DNA from: Cunninghamia lanceolata
Lineage: Eukaryota; Streptophyta; Pinopsida; Cupressales; Cupressaceae
Length of the DNA: 64,000 nt
Direction of reading: 5' to 3'
Assembly: GCA_027924645.1 (NCBI GenBank)
Contig: BSBN01000297.1
Coordinates: forward strand, 6,510,001-6,574,000
In this document: positions 48,081 through 63,021 of the stretch, piece after piece
Numbering within the stretch: position 1 is the first letter of the stretch
How the letters are laid out: each line of letters opens with the position of its first letter
Program-made: the position numbers and the translations under genes
The notes under the pieces: model-generated
Databases searched by the model: none
What the model was told of the DNA's origin: nothing
Seen by the model: only the letters and a program-made list of their open reading frames with translations

Positions 48081-48861
48081 CCCCTTATATGTCCCATACT
48101 TCTAATTATTTTCTATGTCCATTTCACCTGCAAAAGCTTGACAAAGTGTAGCAGGTTCCTTATCCCTCAGCATATAACTCATTTCCTCCTCTAATGCACC
48201 CAATTATACAACTAAACAAAATGCATCATTTGGCCTTATGTATTTTGGGATATTTTTTATTGCTTTTGAAAACCTTAAATTGAAAGATGGAAATGATTCA
48301 TGCTCCTTTTGAATTGTCATTAAATTAGTCACCAATGAAACCATATCAAATATTTCACCAAATTGTTCTACAAATGCAACTTTGAACTCAGACCATGAAG
48401 AAATAGAACATTTAGGTAAGAAAGAAAACCAGTCCCTAGCATCATTTTGCAAAGTCTAGACAAAGAGTTTCATAACATCTTCATTCTCAATCTCATAATT
48501 AGCCATTAGATCGTAAAATTTTTGCAGATGTCTGTCTGCTGACTCAGAATGTTTTCCATTATACCTTGGCAAACATTCTCTAACTTCACTGGGAACAACA
48601 TTTAGATATCCGTGAATGGCACTAAAATTTAAAGCTTTATATCTTTAAGCAATTAAGCAATTCATTTTTGACATTTGATTTGAAAATGCTAACAAGATAC
48701 AGTACCTGGGAGTGTATTGCAGCCTCAAGCAAGTTCACAGTTGCCACCTCAAAAGAGGACAAATTATTAGTCAAACCTTCTGGGTTAATCCTTTCAGCAG
48801 AGCCCCTTCTTTCAAAAGTATTTCCAAATACTGCAACATGTTCCACATCAAGTACCTTCAA
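48081..48861 (-). pseudogene. gag: E1 gag remnant
   Basis: A frame at 48861-48637 precedes the gag core. The core (minus, about 48590-48180) reads YNGKHSESADRHLQKFYDLM, then a TAG at about 48457, then NDARDWFSFLPKCSISSWSEF and FVEQFGE. This is a typical Ty3/gypsy capsid (retrotransposon gag) pattern with DARDWF and SW.EF..AF..QFGE. Further stops follow. It lies right after the primer binding site, as expected for gag. Confidence 0.75.
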
Positions 48862-48930
48862 TATCTAACCCCAATGATTAAGTTAGACTATCTTTTGACT
48901 TTCTCCAACTGGATAACTAAGCTTTCTCCC

Positions 48931-48946
48931 TAGCAGAGTCACCAAC
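48931..48946 (-). other. Primer binding site of E1
   Basis: On the minus strand GTTGGTGACTCTGCTA lies two bases inside the right LTR. It resembles the TTGG(T/C)GACTC(T/C)GCT sites seen in other plant gypsy elements. The tRNA is not identified. Confidence 0.6.
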
Positions 48947-48948
48947 TC

Positions 48949-51739
48949 TATTGGTTCCCAAATCTACACACATCGAACTCTAAAGATTTGCTAGTTCTTA
49001 TGATCAAATTTAATGACAGGTTCAACCAATAGAGTGGGAGATTACTCCACTTATCTCCCCTACACTTCAGGCTCTGCCAAACCTAGGGGGGTATTTCCTT
49101 ATAACAATCAAAAGATCTATCCTTTACAATATTCAAAAGAAATGTTCTTATAAACATGAGTCAAAACTTTACACTGCAAACCTTTCTTTTCTAACACTAA
49201 AACTTCATACCTAGAGGACTAATAATAATATTACTGCATTATAGTAATCATACAAGGAAGAGTATTTTATGCAATTTTACTTCAATAATCCTGAATGTAA
49301 CACACTCTTCCTATGCCTTACTCAAAGCATATTTAATCCATTCCTTAAATAGAAGCAGTAAATAAGACATTCAATGTAGCAAATGTGCATAGATGAAATC
49401 CAAAACCCTTGATTCCTTTATTCACAAAAGCAATGCATACATTCAAGGAGACAATTGCAAAAAAATACACACACAATGTTATTCATATATTACAATCTGG
49501 ATTAAAAATTGTTATACAAGAATTTATTCATATGTAGGTACAATCCTATTTTGCAATCTTGACAATGCATCTACTCTGCTATAGAAACTATTCCCCAAGA
49601 ATGTGGATATCTTGTATCCAAAGCCCAAAAAAGAATCTCTTTCGTAGCAACTAATTCCACCCTCCAAGAATGTAGATCAAAAGTGAATCAGTGGATCCCT
49701 TACTATGACTTTTGAAACCCTATATATAGGCAAACTATGTCGGCTAGGATTTCCTTAGTACAACCTTTTAAGTTACAGTTCATTTAATATTTTTGACTTA
49801 GGAAACTACATCCTTGCTCTGATTGGCGGACACTTTATTTTAACCAATTCCTTTGCAAAGGTTTACATCAATGTTCTAGAATGTTCTAATTGGTTAAAAG
49901 TCCTCCTAGGCAATTAGGAATAGATGCCCCCTCCTTATCCCATATTCAGGCTCAGATCATAGGCTACTGGGAAGGCAACATGACTCCTCATCTTTCAATC
50001 TTCATTCACTGGACATCTGAGCTCTGGAATCATTGAGGTGGATCTCAACAGTTGAACTAGAAAATGTCATCCTTACTAGGGCAAGGACTTCTTTGACTCT
50101 GTCAGCAGAGACCCACTTCTACACTATGGACTTGGGCATCGAAACATAATGCCCTTCCTCTGTTGATGTTCTTGATGAAAGTCATCAAATAGAAGGATAG
50201 TTTGAGAGAAAACTAGTATCTCTCCTCCCACGCTCTTGGATCCCAGTTTGAGTCAAGGTTGTTGCAATCCTACCTAGTTGGTCCACTCCTGAGGAACAAC
50301 TACATGCAATTAGAGCATTTGGATGATCTAACTAGTTCCCCACCAGAATGACACTATTTAGCTATGGTTCTGGGAAACTAGCAAGACTATTGTAGCCAAA
50401 TAATCCTACTTTTTCCAATACCTCCCATTCCCATGGCCAATATTCGCTCTTTCCTTAATTTCGAATGAGCATACCTGCAACCAGGAGAACATGGACATAC
50501 TCCTTTAGGAAATAAAGGATAAAAATTGCAAGGAAGTATTCTGCACAGTACCCATGGCAATAATTGATGTGAACAATTCATGGAAGCACCTCTATTTATA
50601 GAAAGAATAAATGAAGGTCGTTTACCCGAGCAATTTCCATTTTCCAACACCCTTCTTCATTCCATTCCAGGTGTTTGCAGGCTTAACACACTTGAATTCA
50701 TATCTGGAAACTTTCAATGATCTATCCACACCCTTCAAAGCATGAAATGGAGGTGTAGGTTGATGTCACCTGACTATAAATGCCTCTCACACAGACAACA
50801 ATGGTCTGGTTCATGTACCAAGATCCAACTGAAGATTAGGAATTACTAGAGAAATGTGTCAGTTGTCAAATCACCATCTTGCATACTCGAGCAACACCTC
50901 TAATTCATAGCTGATAATCTCAAAAATCTAGGTAGAACCTGTCGTGCCATATTTGTTTTGATGTTCATGCCAACATGCTTGAATGAAATCCAAAATTTAA
51001 ACTTGGACCATTGATTCAGGACATATCAAAACAAGATGAGTGGTTGGAAATGAAAAAGATTCCATTGGGATCATTGAAAAGTCATCGTCCAATTAGGAGA
51101 TACCAACAAATAATGTCTTTCTAGTCAGAAAACCACAATCTTGCCACATGTCATCTTATCGCAACAATGCAAGCCTGATGGGGACCCACACTAATACCTC
51201 TATGCTCACGCACTAGGCGTTGGCTTTAGCTCTTTTAAGACAAAACTGGGTCCCACCTTCTAGTTGGCATATTATCATAATAGCGCAAGGAATATTCCAT
51301 GGCACCTCTTTGCAGCACGCTACTACAATCTAACAAGGAACAAGCACGTGATGATTTAATCGATAGAAAAGACCTTGGGCCCGCCAACTCAAAATCAACG
51401 GTCATCGCATTAGTGCAATCCTGACCGATCTGACAAATCTAAAGCCCATGATACCACAATAGCCATCCTTTTTCCTCTAAAGAGCATGTGCTTAGACTTA
51501 GGAAATATTTGCATAAATAGGGGGAACCGGTGAAAAGGCTCAAGGAGCTGGTTATGAATGAAGCTAAGGACATTAAGTCGTAACTTAAGCTTAGGGTGAC
51601 TGCCAATAATAGGTCAACTCAAAAATAGAATGCATGCTTAAAGGAAAAAGGACTAAGGGTTTAGGGTTTAAACACTTATACTTAGACTTAGCCAATTTCA
51701 GGGTTCAAGGCTAGGGAAATTAAATGGGGGGTTCCACCA
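48949..51739 (-). repeat. E1 right (5') LTR
   Basis: 2791 bp, uninterrupted. It has TATAAATA (50593-50600, minus) and TATATATA (49721-49728, minus) about 1.1 and 2.0 kb from its start; which is the true promoter is unclear. A telomere-like AAGGGTTTAGGGTTTAA lies at 51655-51671 near its start. It ends with the CTAGA duplication at 51740-51744. Confidence 0.88.
50593..50600 (-). promoter_or_regulatory. Candidate TATA box of E1
   Basis: TATAAATA on the minus strand, conserved in both LTR copies (45388-45395), with about 1.1 kb of U3 before it. Confidence 0.5.
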
Positions 51740-51744
51740 CTAGA

Positions 51745-52858
51745 CATACCTACTTATCACTTTATATTCATCATCAACTCATACATATTCTTTCATGCTT
51801 ATGTTATCATACCATATGATCTCTCTCATGCTTTTTTTGTAATATTACACATTTGAGACCCAAGTCATGACTTTATTTTATATATCCCATTGATTTTCCT
51901 ATGGTCCTTATCTTGCCTTGTAGGGCCATCTTCATCTTATTATCTTACCCACATTAGGGACAATCATTTGGACATGTACTTTCATGCTTATATTCTACTT
52001 ATTTGTGCCTACATGCTTATCTTTTGTTTTGATTATATATTTGATACACTTACATGATATTTTTCTAGCCTTTAGGGACATATTTTACTTTATGATTTTC
52101 CTATATTCAGGGCAACCCTTTGCCTTAATATTTATCTCCAACTTACGATTTTACATGTTTCCTATATGATGATACATTTATACATTCGTATATGCTTACA
52201 TCTTGTTCACATTACTTTGTACTCTTTGTCATTACCATTATTGTGTGTTGTTTATCCCTCTCCGTCAATTCCTTGCATACTCTATATGCAACCAATTGAA
52301 GGGGGGATATATTATCACTAATTCTTTTTTATTGTTGAGATTTCAAATAATATCATATATCTAGATGGAGTTTGATTACATTACATGCTACATAATGCAA
52401 AGATCTATCACATTACAACATCATTTGGAGTTGTATCACATCACATACCACATTGTGTAGAGCCTCATTACATGGTTGTATTGCATGTGGCCTATCACAT
52501 TGTTGTATTGTGTAGAGTATTCTGTATCTTTTCATATAGGCAAAATCATCTAACCCTTCTCCATCCTCTCTTATTTTTGTTTTCATAGATAGTTGAAGTA
52601 ACTTTTTATTTGTCCCTATTTAAATTGAATGATAGAGGATACTCATTGCATATTTTTTATGTTTTATAGTTTTTGATGGAACACTCATGCTAAGGAGAAT
52701 AGAAGAAGAATCCAAGAATGATCTATTATTGTACATAGATCCTATATCCTTTTTATGATTTTTTTAATATTTACTTTTTATGTTGATTAAGAATGTTCAA
52801 ATACTTTGAAATGCATTCTCATGATTATATTCACACACACATCAAAGTGAGGGAAAAA
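51745..52858 (+). other. 3' noncoding region, right side of the E1 target, ending in a polypurine tract
   Basis: Continues 6899 once E1 is removed. T/C-rich with TTCATGCTTAT repeats, then a GAAGGGGGGATATATTA tract near 52297. It ends CAAAGTGAGGGAAAAA at 52843-52858 just before a TG, like the end at 4072-4087. No coding potential was seen. Confidence 0.5.
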
Positions 52859-53452
52859 TGTAATGGTGAAATTCACATGCCTATGCCATTTCCCATTTAA
52901 TTTTGTGCCCACCTTAGTGGAATTCCTTAGATACAAAGTGCATATTGACAAGTGGCACACTCTTGTGCTAAGTTAAGCTCATGACTTGATCCCTATCCAT
53001 CCCTATTTACTCCCACTTACACTTATTCCCACATATTTATGATTTACCCCTCATTGTTGTACCTACATTTGCACCCACTCCCATTTATTCATCCTTGCCT
53101 CAAGATTATCACTCCCCTACTAGGTTCATTTCCATGCCACTTGAGATCGATCCCATGTCAGGTAGGAATGAACTCAAAATTTTAACATTCAAATTTGAAT
53201 TCCAAGAGTCCTTTCCTTTTGTATTAATTGTTAATGAGTTGACTTGATACACATTTGTGTGGCGTGTTTCTATGTCTAAATATTTAAATACATTCAATGT
53301 GCCATAATTCACATGCTACAATCATCCATAAATAAGAGGCAATTATAAAGAGAATCATTAGGGCACACTTCAATTTTCTAAACAACAAAGAATCAAATCC
53401 ACTTCATCTACATATGATCAACAAGTGTTGTATGTTTCCATTATTATTTTCT

Positions 53453-53453
<1 letters not shown>
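52859..53453 (+). mobile_element. Probable LTR start (TGTAATGGTG...), 3' end not located
   Basis: Begins with TG directly after a polypurine-like tract. A CATAAATAAGAGGC box near 53326 would be the promoter. The GT microsatellite starts 120 bp later and the end of the LTR was not found. It may be the 3' LTR of the element whose protease remnant is at 5762-6260 (inference). Confidence 0.4.
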
Positions 53454-53513
<60 letters not shown>

Positions 53514-53616
53514 CGTGCGTGCGTGTGGGGTGTGCGCGTGCGCGTGCGCGTGTGTGTTTGTGTGTGTGTGTGTGTGTGCGCGCGCGCGCGCACGTGCGTG
53601 TGCGTGCACGTCTGTG
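53454..53616. repeat. GT/GC alternating purine-pyrimidine tract
   Basis: About 160 bp: (GT)n, then (GCGT)n, then GCGCGCGCGCGC and mixed GTGC units. All frames through it give Cys/Val or Ala/Arg/His repeats and are not genes. The strict purine-pyrimidine alternation favours Z-DNA. Confidence 0.95.
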
Positions 53617-56150
<2,534 letters not shown>

Positions 56151-56930
56151 CAAAAGAATCAAAGATATAATATGTCCCCTAAATTGGTTGCATACAAGGT
56201 GTTTCAATTAATTTGAGGATAGTAGAAAAGTAATATGTGAAAATATATAATCATGTAAGCTCAATAGACATGTAATAGAGTAATAGATATTATCATGTAA
56301 CAAACATGAAGATAAATTATATCATTTTATGATTATGAAAGAACATGTGAAAAGAGTCTTTGAGGTGCCCCCAATGTTTCCCCCAAGTGTGAGGATAAAG
56401 AACAAACAATAATAGATAATGTACTAGAAGTAAACATGTCAGCATAGGTATATGCCATGTAAAGTGTGCATGTAAAATAACATAGGCAAGTTCATGTAAT
56501 ATAGAATGAATACATTGTGTCAAGCTCATAATATGAATGTCATGAAGATATCAGATCATGAAAAGGCACATAGATAAAAGTATCATAGAGAGATAGTATC
56601 TTGGAAGTGTAATGATATGTTAATGCATAATTCTCTGAAGAGGAGATGTTCCCCAAGTGGGTAAAATGAAAGATAAGAGAAACTCTCAAGTAGACAAGAC
56701 ATGACACACATGGTCTAGTAAAAAACAAAGGATGTAAATATAGAAGGTAAAACTAGAATGAAAGCACAACAAACAAGACATAAGAAAAATGTGAAACAAT
56801 GACACAAGACAATAGAGAACATGAGAAAAGGGAGCACAACAAGCATGGATCAATAAAAAAGGACAAGATCATAAAATAAAGAAGAAAAACACACTATCTT
56901 TTTGGTCAATATTATAAGAGTGTTTTCCAA
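56151..56930. other. Unassigned AT-rich DNA with CATGTAA motifs
   Basis: Frequent CATGTAA/CATGAAGAT words and a G-poor composition. Includes a CCCCCAATGTTTCCCCC segment near 56372. No coding motif; probably noncoding retroelement DNA. Confidence 0.4.
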
Positions 56931-57974
56931 TGTCATGCCCACATTTTAAATGTGGACATGAAAACCGAACTAACAAATTTTTTTTATATCCCAACACTAA
57001 AATCTCCTCGCACGCTACATGCGTGCTTGACGACATGTGCACTCAATGTTGTTGCATGCACAACCAACATCTAGCACACCGTACTTAAGTGAGACAAGGA
57101 ATACAAGAGAAGGGAAGTGCAAAATTCCTTTCACACCCCTTAGATGTGGGGGTTAACCTATTAGGTTTAGGCATCGCGACATGCGTCACCAAGGGGGAAA
57201 GTCTCTTCCAAGGGACAGTCCCTAATATTTACTAGATGAAGAGGTTAGGTGGTCTCACCCTAAGGTCAAGACCCCAAACCTAGCCAAATAAATTAGAAAG
57301 GAACTACAATGTGGAAACAAAAATAATAATCTAATCTAACATCATTAAAGGTTATGATAAACATCTATAATAAAATGTATGTGAACAAATTTATCTCAGA
57401 GGTGGAAGTCTATTGGATCTAATTTAATAAATGGTCATCAAATTGGCACTAGAATGATATTTAAAGGAGTAACAAAATAATTAAGTCACCTATACATTAA
57501 GTTGTATTTAAAGAAAAGCATTAACCAATCTTCTAAAACCATACCTCCAATTTTAATAAATTACCTTTGAAAAATTTTGTAATTAAAACATCAAGAAAGT
57601 TCTCTCTAAGGTCATATACAATTAATTTCTCAATGATTAAATTTGGGACTATACAACCTTACAAAAAGGGGTTAATTTTTCCTAAGTGAGTTTAATTTCT
57701 GAAATAAGTCTTGATTCAAAATACATTATTTTGGTTTGGTTTGCAGGTTGAAGGGGAAGGCTTAGGGAGACCTCTTCCCTATGGGGAGATTATTTCCCAT
57801 CTCTATAGTATAGTTATTCTAAGATTTCCATTCCAAATTTCTCATTTGTCTTACAATAATGTTTTCAAGTATTTCTAAGTTTATCAAAATAGGTACGTTT
57901 ATATATAAATATATATTTACCAATATATATATTTTAAATATAAATGAGAACAAAAACTATATATATATATATAT

Positions 57975-58311
57975 TGTTGGGAGATACCTGGGTTTTTAGC
58001 CTGGTTCGGGCCTATAGAGACCCTTACGGGGGATCTCTTCCCATCATCTCTATCACCTGAGACCACAACTAGGGGGTCTTCATCCCCAATGGGCATTATC
58101 ACCCTTTGGTCAAACATGCGAGCTTGTTGGCCCAACGAAGGTACACAGCCTGCAAGCATGCCATCCCAATGAAGGCACACTTAGCCTGTGAGCACAGCAG
58201 CCCAACAAAGGCATGCATGACCTATGAGCTCATTGGCCCTACAAGGGTTTGCACCTTGGTGGCCACCACAACAACTATCGGACTTGACCATTGAACCATG
58301 CCCTTATCGGC
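57975..58311. repeat. Insert of about 340 bp between (TA)n tracts, with 37-bp tandem units
   Basis: Starts TGTTGGGAGATACC after a TA run and ends CCCTTATCGGC before another TA run. Within it, about 3.5 units of roughly 37 bp (58118-58255) share CCCAA(C/T)(G/A)AAGG and AGCCTG. The LTRs at 24960 and 35021 have no such sequence at this place. A short element inserted in a TA microsatellite is likely; the class is unknown. Confidence 0.5.
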
Positions 58312-58479
58312 TATATATATATATAATTTGATAATAAATTATCTAAAAAAAGCCTCTGAGTATACACAGAGGGTTTATTATTATTATATTTTTTGATATG
58401 TATATACACATCTATACAAATATATATACATATGTATATATCATAGAGGGTTTTATTTTAATTCAACTATGTTCACGTA

Positions 58480-58690
58480 AATAGATATGCAGGTGAGCCG
58501 AAGAGGGGGCACAGGGGGCTCGACCCCTTGTGTGCCATGGCCTCCAAGGGGGTTCACGACACCTAGGGTGTCGGGTCCTCTTGGGAGGCCCGAGCCCCTC
58601 CCCATAGTGCCGCTGAGGCAGCGCTGTGGGGGGGGTGCTCCCTCGCCCCTTCCACTGTTGCTACAACAGTGCATGCGGGGAGTATGGTGT
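58480..58690. other. GC-rich hairpin island of the diverged LTR
   Basis: Contains CGACACCTAGGGTGTCG (7-bp arms, near 58555) nested between GGGGCTCG and CGAGCCCC arms, and GC-rich runs to 58690. It corresponds in position to the island at 26580-26997. Frames across it (for example 58487-58828) are not credible proteins. Confidence 0.65.
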
Positions 58691-61260
58691 GCCCTATCCT
58701 ACACCTTGGCACATAAGAAAATAAATAAATCTAAAAAAACACTAAACAAAATTTCTTCTTGTCTGCATTTAAAACAAAGGCACTCATATGTGTATTTAAA
58801 AAAAGCACTAAACAAAACTTTGATGTAACAAAACAATATTTTTATGTCATTTAAATATAGGAGATAATGGTGTATCTCATTTTATTTTATTTTCATGATA
58901 AAGTGAACTATTCTTTAGGAAAATAAATTACATAGCTAACCTAAAATTTATTGAAACTCTTAATTTTTTTGAAACTTTTAAAGGCATTAAACAAGGCATG
59001 TAATATTTTTCTCATAAGAGCAAAGATAAACACCTTTCTTTTGCAAATAAAAGAACTTAGTAACAAACAATAGACATGTCTTCCATTTCACCTATTTCCT
59101 TGAATGTTTTTTTTTAAGAAACTATTTTTTTTTTAAACAAAAGGAAAGAGTAAATATATTTTAAAGCAATAAACCATTTATTTATCCTTGCCATTTAAAG
59201 ATAGATGAGGGGGTAAAAGAGAGATTGTATATTCACTAATTTTTCTATAAACAAGACTCATAAAAATTTCCTTTCTCTTCTCACAACAACATATTAATAT
59301 ATATATAGTTTTCTTTCTCAATGAAAAGTAATGAAAAGAGGAAGGGAGAGGTAATTTACAAGTATATTTATTTTCATGAATGCTAAGACTAACACTTTCT
59401 TTCTTGTTCTTACATAATGTAACTCAATAATGACAATAGAACATAAAGAAGAATCCCTTACTTTCATTTATTTATTTCATTGAGTAATACAACTTATACA
59501 AGGGTAAATACACATACAATGAAACACATACAAGGGAGGTTTGAACCAATCTCATTAACACTTTCCATCCCATTTACAAAGCTCTATAGCCAAGGCATTT
59601 ACATTTTCATACCAACCAACTTGCACAAAAGGCCTTTAAACCACCACAAGGAGTCTACTCTCCTACTCTTCCTTCATAGTGCCATGAAAACCTGCAATAC
59701 AATAAACTCTTCCCATGGCCAAGGGAAGCTCACCTCTCAACCTTAGTCTTTCTTGCAAGCCACCCCCAAGCTCAGAGGCCTACAAGTAACTCAGTTTCAT
59801 GTTCATACACAAGGGGATTCAAATACACTCACCATAAACACAATAACACCCAACCCAAGGGATCTTAACATAACCAAATCCATGAATATGGATTCAAAAA
59901 GGTGGAGAGAGTGGACATCTCTCACTCAAATGGAAAGACTTAAGAATCACCATAATACCCAAAATCATATCTCAATACTACTTAGCCTCTTGCTATCTCA
60001 AACCTCTTGTAACTCCAAAATATACAAGAGCACTCTTGCCAACCAAATTATAATCAAAATGCCAAGGTAACAAGGCACACTTGCCAATCCAAACTTACAC
60101 CAAGAACAATGCCAATGTCTTCCAAATCTCCTTAAAAAAGAGTGAATTTCCCCGAGGAGGTTTACTCCTCTCTCAACCCCATACAAGGCAAGCTCCCTCA
60201 CATGGAGAGCTCATGCAAACAACCCATAAACCCAACACAACAACAAAAAATGCACAAAAGCCTTTCATAAATACATGAAGTAAAAATACAATATAACAAG
60301 AGAGCTTGAAGCCTTGAGAGCCTACCTCTCAAGATTCATGTAGTGAAGATGATTGAGGAAGCCTCCCAAGAGCTTACTTCAAGATCTCCTTAGCTCCAAA
60401 ACCTTCGCTCCAAGCCAAAATCCTTTCCAAGAAATCCCAAAACTAAAAAACCCAAAAAAAGAAACCTTCTCACCTCAATAAGAGGGAGATAAATAAGTCT
60501 CAAAAAATATCCCAATGAATGAGAAGGTGACACTTGTCACATTCTCATTCACTCTCTCAAGCACATCTCCCCACATGTGCTCTCACACATGTGTGAGATA
60601 TTGAGGAGTAGGGAGGTGACACTTGTCATCCTCCCGTTCCTCCTCAAAAGTACACCTCCCCACACTTGTCCTCACGCATGTGTGAGACATTGGGGAAAGG
60701 GGAGTACTTGGGGTTCTCTTCCTAAAGGCTCTTACAATGTGTGTTCACACATGTGAGGCCTTTGGGATTTCCCCCAAGCCCTTACATAAACCTAGGGTAG
60801 TGGGATTGGGATGTGACAAAGTCACCCAACACTCGTCCCAAAATCCTAATTCATCACTTAACTCCCATGGTCAAATAGAGTGGTCAACTATGAGTTAAAA
60901 CTAAAGGCCCCAAAACACATGAAATAAACATAATAAATCTCAAAAATCAACATTTAAGTAGCCCCTAAAACCCATGAATGAAAATGGACACATGGATGAC
61001 ACTCATCATCCACCTCATCCTAAGTCAACCTTAGGAGACTCAAATAAAACAAAAACAAATTATTAAGACATTAACATTCATTCTCAAACAACATATAAAC
61101 TTAATCCACCTTAGGGACTAGGTAGGCATCACACAGTTTATTAACTGGGTTTACTTGTGAGACCTCCAATTTCCATTGGCCATGGAATTAACCTGCATAC
61201 TTACACACACATCAATAGTCCAATGTATATAATTGTTGAAGCAACTCAAATTACACACAC

Positions 61261-63020
61261 ACACGATGTCACACAAGTTCTTATATTTCAATTAGGCCAA
61301 TTCCATAAGACATGGTTTAATTTACTATATTTTCAAATCAATTCTCTTTCAAATCAACATAGTCCTGATCATGCAAAACGTAATTCAATATACTAATCCA
61401 TTTATTCAATATAGCTCATTCTTTAAATTTAATTGCATCATGTAATTTCAAGACATTCATTATCATAGAAAAGAAGAATATAACCTAAGCATGTATAGAT
61501 ACATACTCAATAATATAATAACACATCTATCTACTCCAATCACAAAATAATGCCATCAAAAAGTCTAATGGGTGGGATCAACAATCCCTAATAATATCCA
61601 GTGTCAAACATAGAAATACCAAGATAATAATTCTATCAAGTCGAATCAAGGAGTCTAACCAAGGTTGTCTCACAACAATTCCCTAAAGATCATTTCCAAG
61701 CATGTAATCGAGTGATATACAATCAATCTGATCTAAGGTGTACATCTCCTATGCATACTCAAATCATACACAACTACCTTATAGTTAGATCCACAAAAAT
61801 ACCATATATTATATTCTAAGTTTAGGTGTAGCAATACAGTTAGGTCTAATAGTGCAACTAAACCTATCACACAAGGGTGGGCCTCACATCTAAGCACTCC
61901 ATAAATTTGCATCATCACAAATTCATAGGGAAAACACAAAATAAATGCATAAAAAACAACATAAATAACTTATATGAACCAAAATACAAATATTCGTAGC
62001 CACTTGTGTCAACATGAACCACTAAAGGTGTCTTTACATCATCCACATGCTAGCAAAGAACAAGAAAACATTACAAACATAAAAGTAAAGAAAGTAAAAA
62101 TCATGGGGGGGGACTAAAGATCTCAATCTATTATGTTAGAATAATCTTCATCTACAAAGAGACCATTCTCATCCCAATCATGAGTCTCAATGTCCTCATA
62201 TTCAACCTTTTAAATACTTTGTAGTTGAGATTTTTCATCACCATACAGAGTAGTACTTTTCACAAATATGCTAGAGAGAGGCATGGTTTTTTAATTTTTG
62301 CATTCCACAACCACTACTCATCTTTCCTTTAATAAGTATCCACTTGTATATTTTGAACTAACTTGTTTTTTGTGTCTTTATTTGGAACCCATGTAGCTTG
62401 ATTAACTTTTGAAAATATAGTAGTGTAAAGGAAAAAATCCCAAGATTAATCTAGACTAATCTAATAAGATACATACACATAATCATAAAATGACCTAGAT
62501 TAACTATTTGACAACTAAAGAAGTGATTAATTCTAAATTAAATGCTAAAGCTAGGAAATTAAATGTAATAGATAGTTGGACTTAGCTCTAAACTTGAAAA
62601 AGAAGGATGAAACTAACATGGAATTGAAATTTGTTGCTCTTGGGATTGGAAGTGGGTCCTCTCTATTTATGTTTACCTTAGATTCTATGCAAGGTGGAAG
62701 CATACATTGTGTCACACTTATGGGCCACTTGAAAATTTACAAAATCATATTTCATCAAAAATATTCCACCTTTTATTGAAGGTCTTTTTGTGTCCATGTG
62801 GGAAGGACCTTTGATTAAAGGTCCCAAAAAAATATAAAGGGGTTAGTTTTGATTGAACCCACATCATTCTTATTTGAGTATCATGGTAACACCTATGTGG
62901 TAGTCAATCTGTCCAAACCACATTTTAAGATTTTTTTGGACAAATTTGCTAATTCAAATCATGCTTTTCATGATCAACAAATTCACCATGACATAAAATT
63001 TTGCACGAATGTAGCCCTTA
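61261..63020. other. Unassigned; possible gypsy tail on the minus strand
   Basis: A short minus reading near 62205-62135 gives EDIETHDWDENG and ends at a stop, followed by a GGGGGGGG run at 62104. It could be the end of a polyprotein next to an LTR. Evidence is weak. No other motif was seen. Confidence 0.25.
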
Positions 63021-63021
63021 G

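Larger units (their letters stand above)
6900..51739 (-). mobile_element. E1: gag-only LTR retrotransposon, outermost element of the nest, TSD CTAGA
   Basis: The left LTR (6900-7930 plus 44570-46528) and right LTR (48949-51739) align over their length and bound a 2.4-kb interior (46529-48948). The 5-bp duplication CTAGA is present at 6895-6899 and 51740-51744. On the minus strand the LTR begins TGGTGGAACC and ends ACCAACA (ACCAATA in the right copy). The interior has a primer-binding-site-like sequence next to the right LTR and a gag remnant, but no protease, RT or integrase, so the element is non-autonomous or internally deleted. LTR divergence looks clearly higher than for the elements nested inside, as expected for the oldest layer. 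Confidence 0.88.
56931..61260 (-). mobile_element. Diverged relative of the 5-kb chromodomain-element LTR
   Basis: Starts TGTCATGCCCACATTTT, the same LTR end as at 24960 and 35021. It shares CTCGCA(C/T)GC near 57007. It also has a GC-rich hairpin island at the same distance from the end (58480-58690), a GAGGAGG(T/A)TTACTCCTC-type segment at 60152, GGTGACACTTGTCAC at 60528, and GAAGCAACTCAAA near 61238 (compare 29720). Substitutions and indels are many. The far end was not found with confidence (61260 to about 62100). It is a separate family member in the same orientation. Confidence 0.65.
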
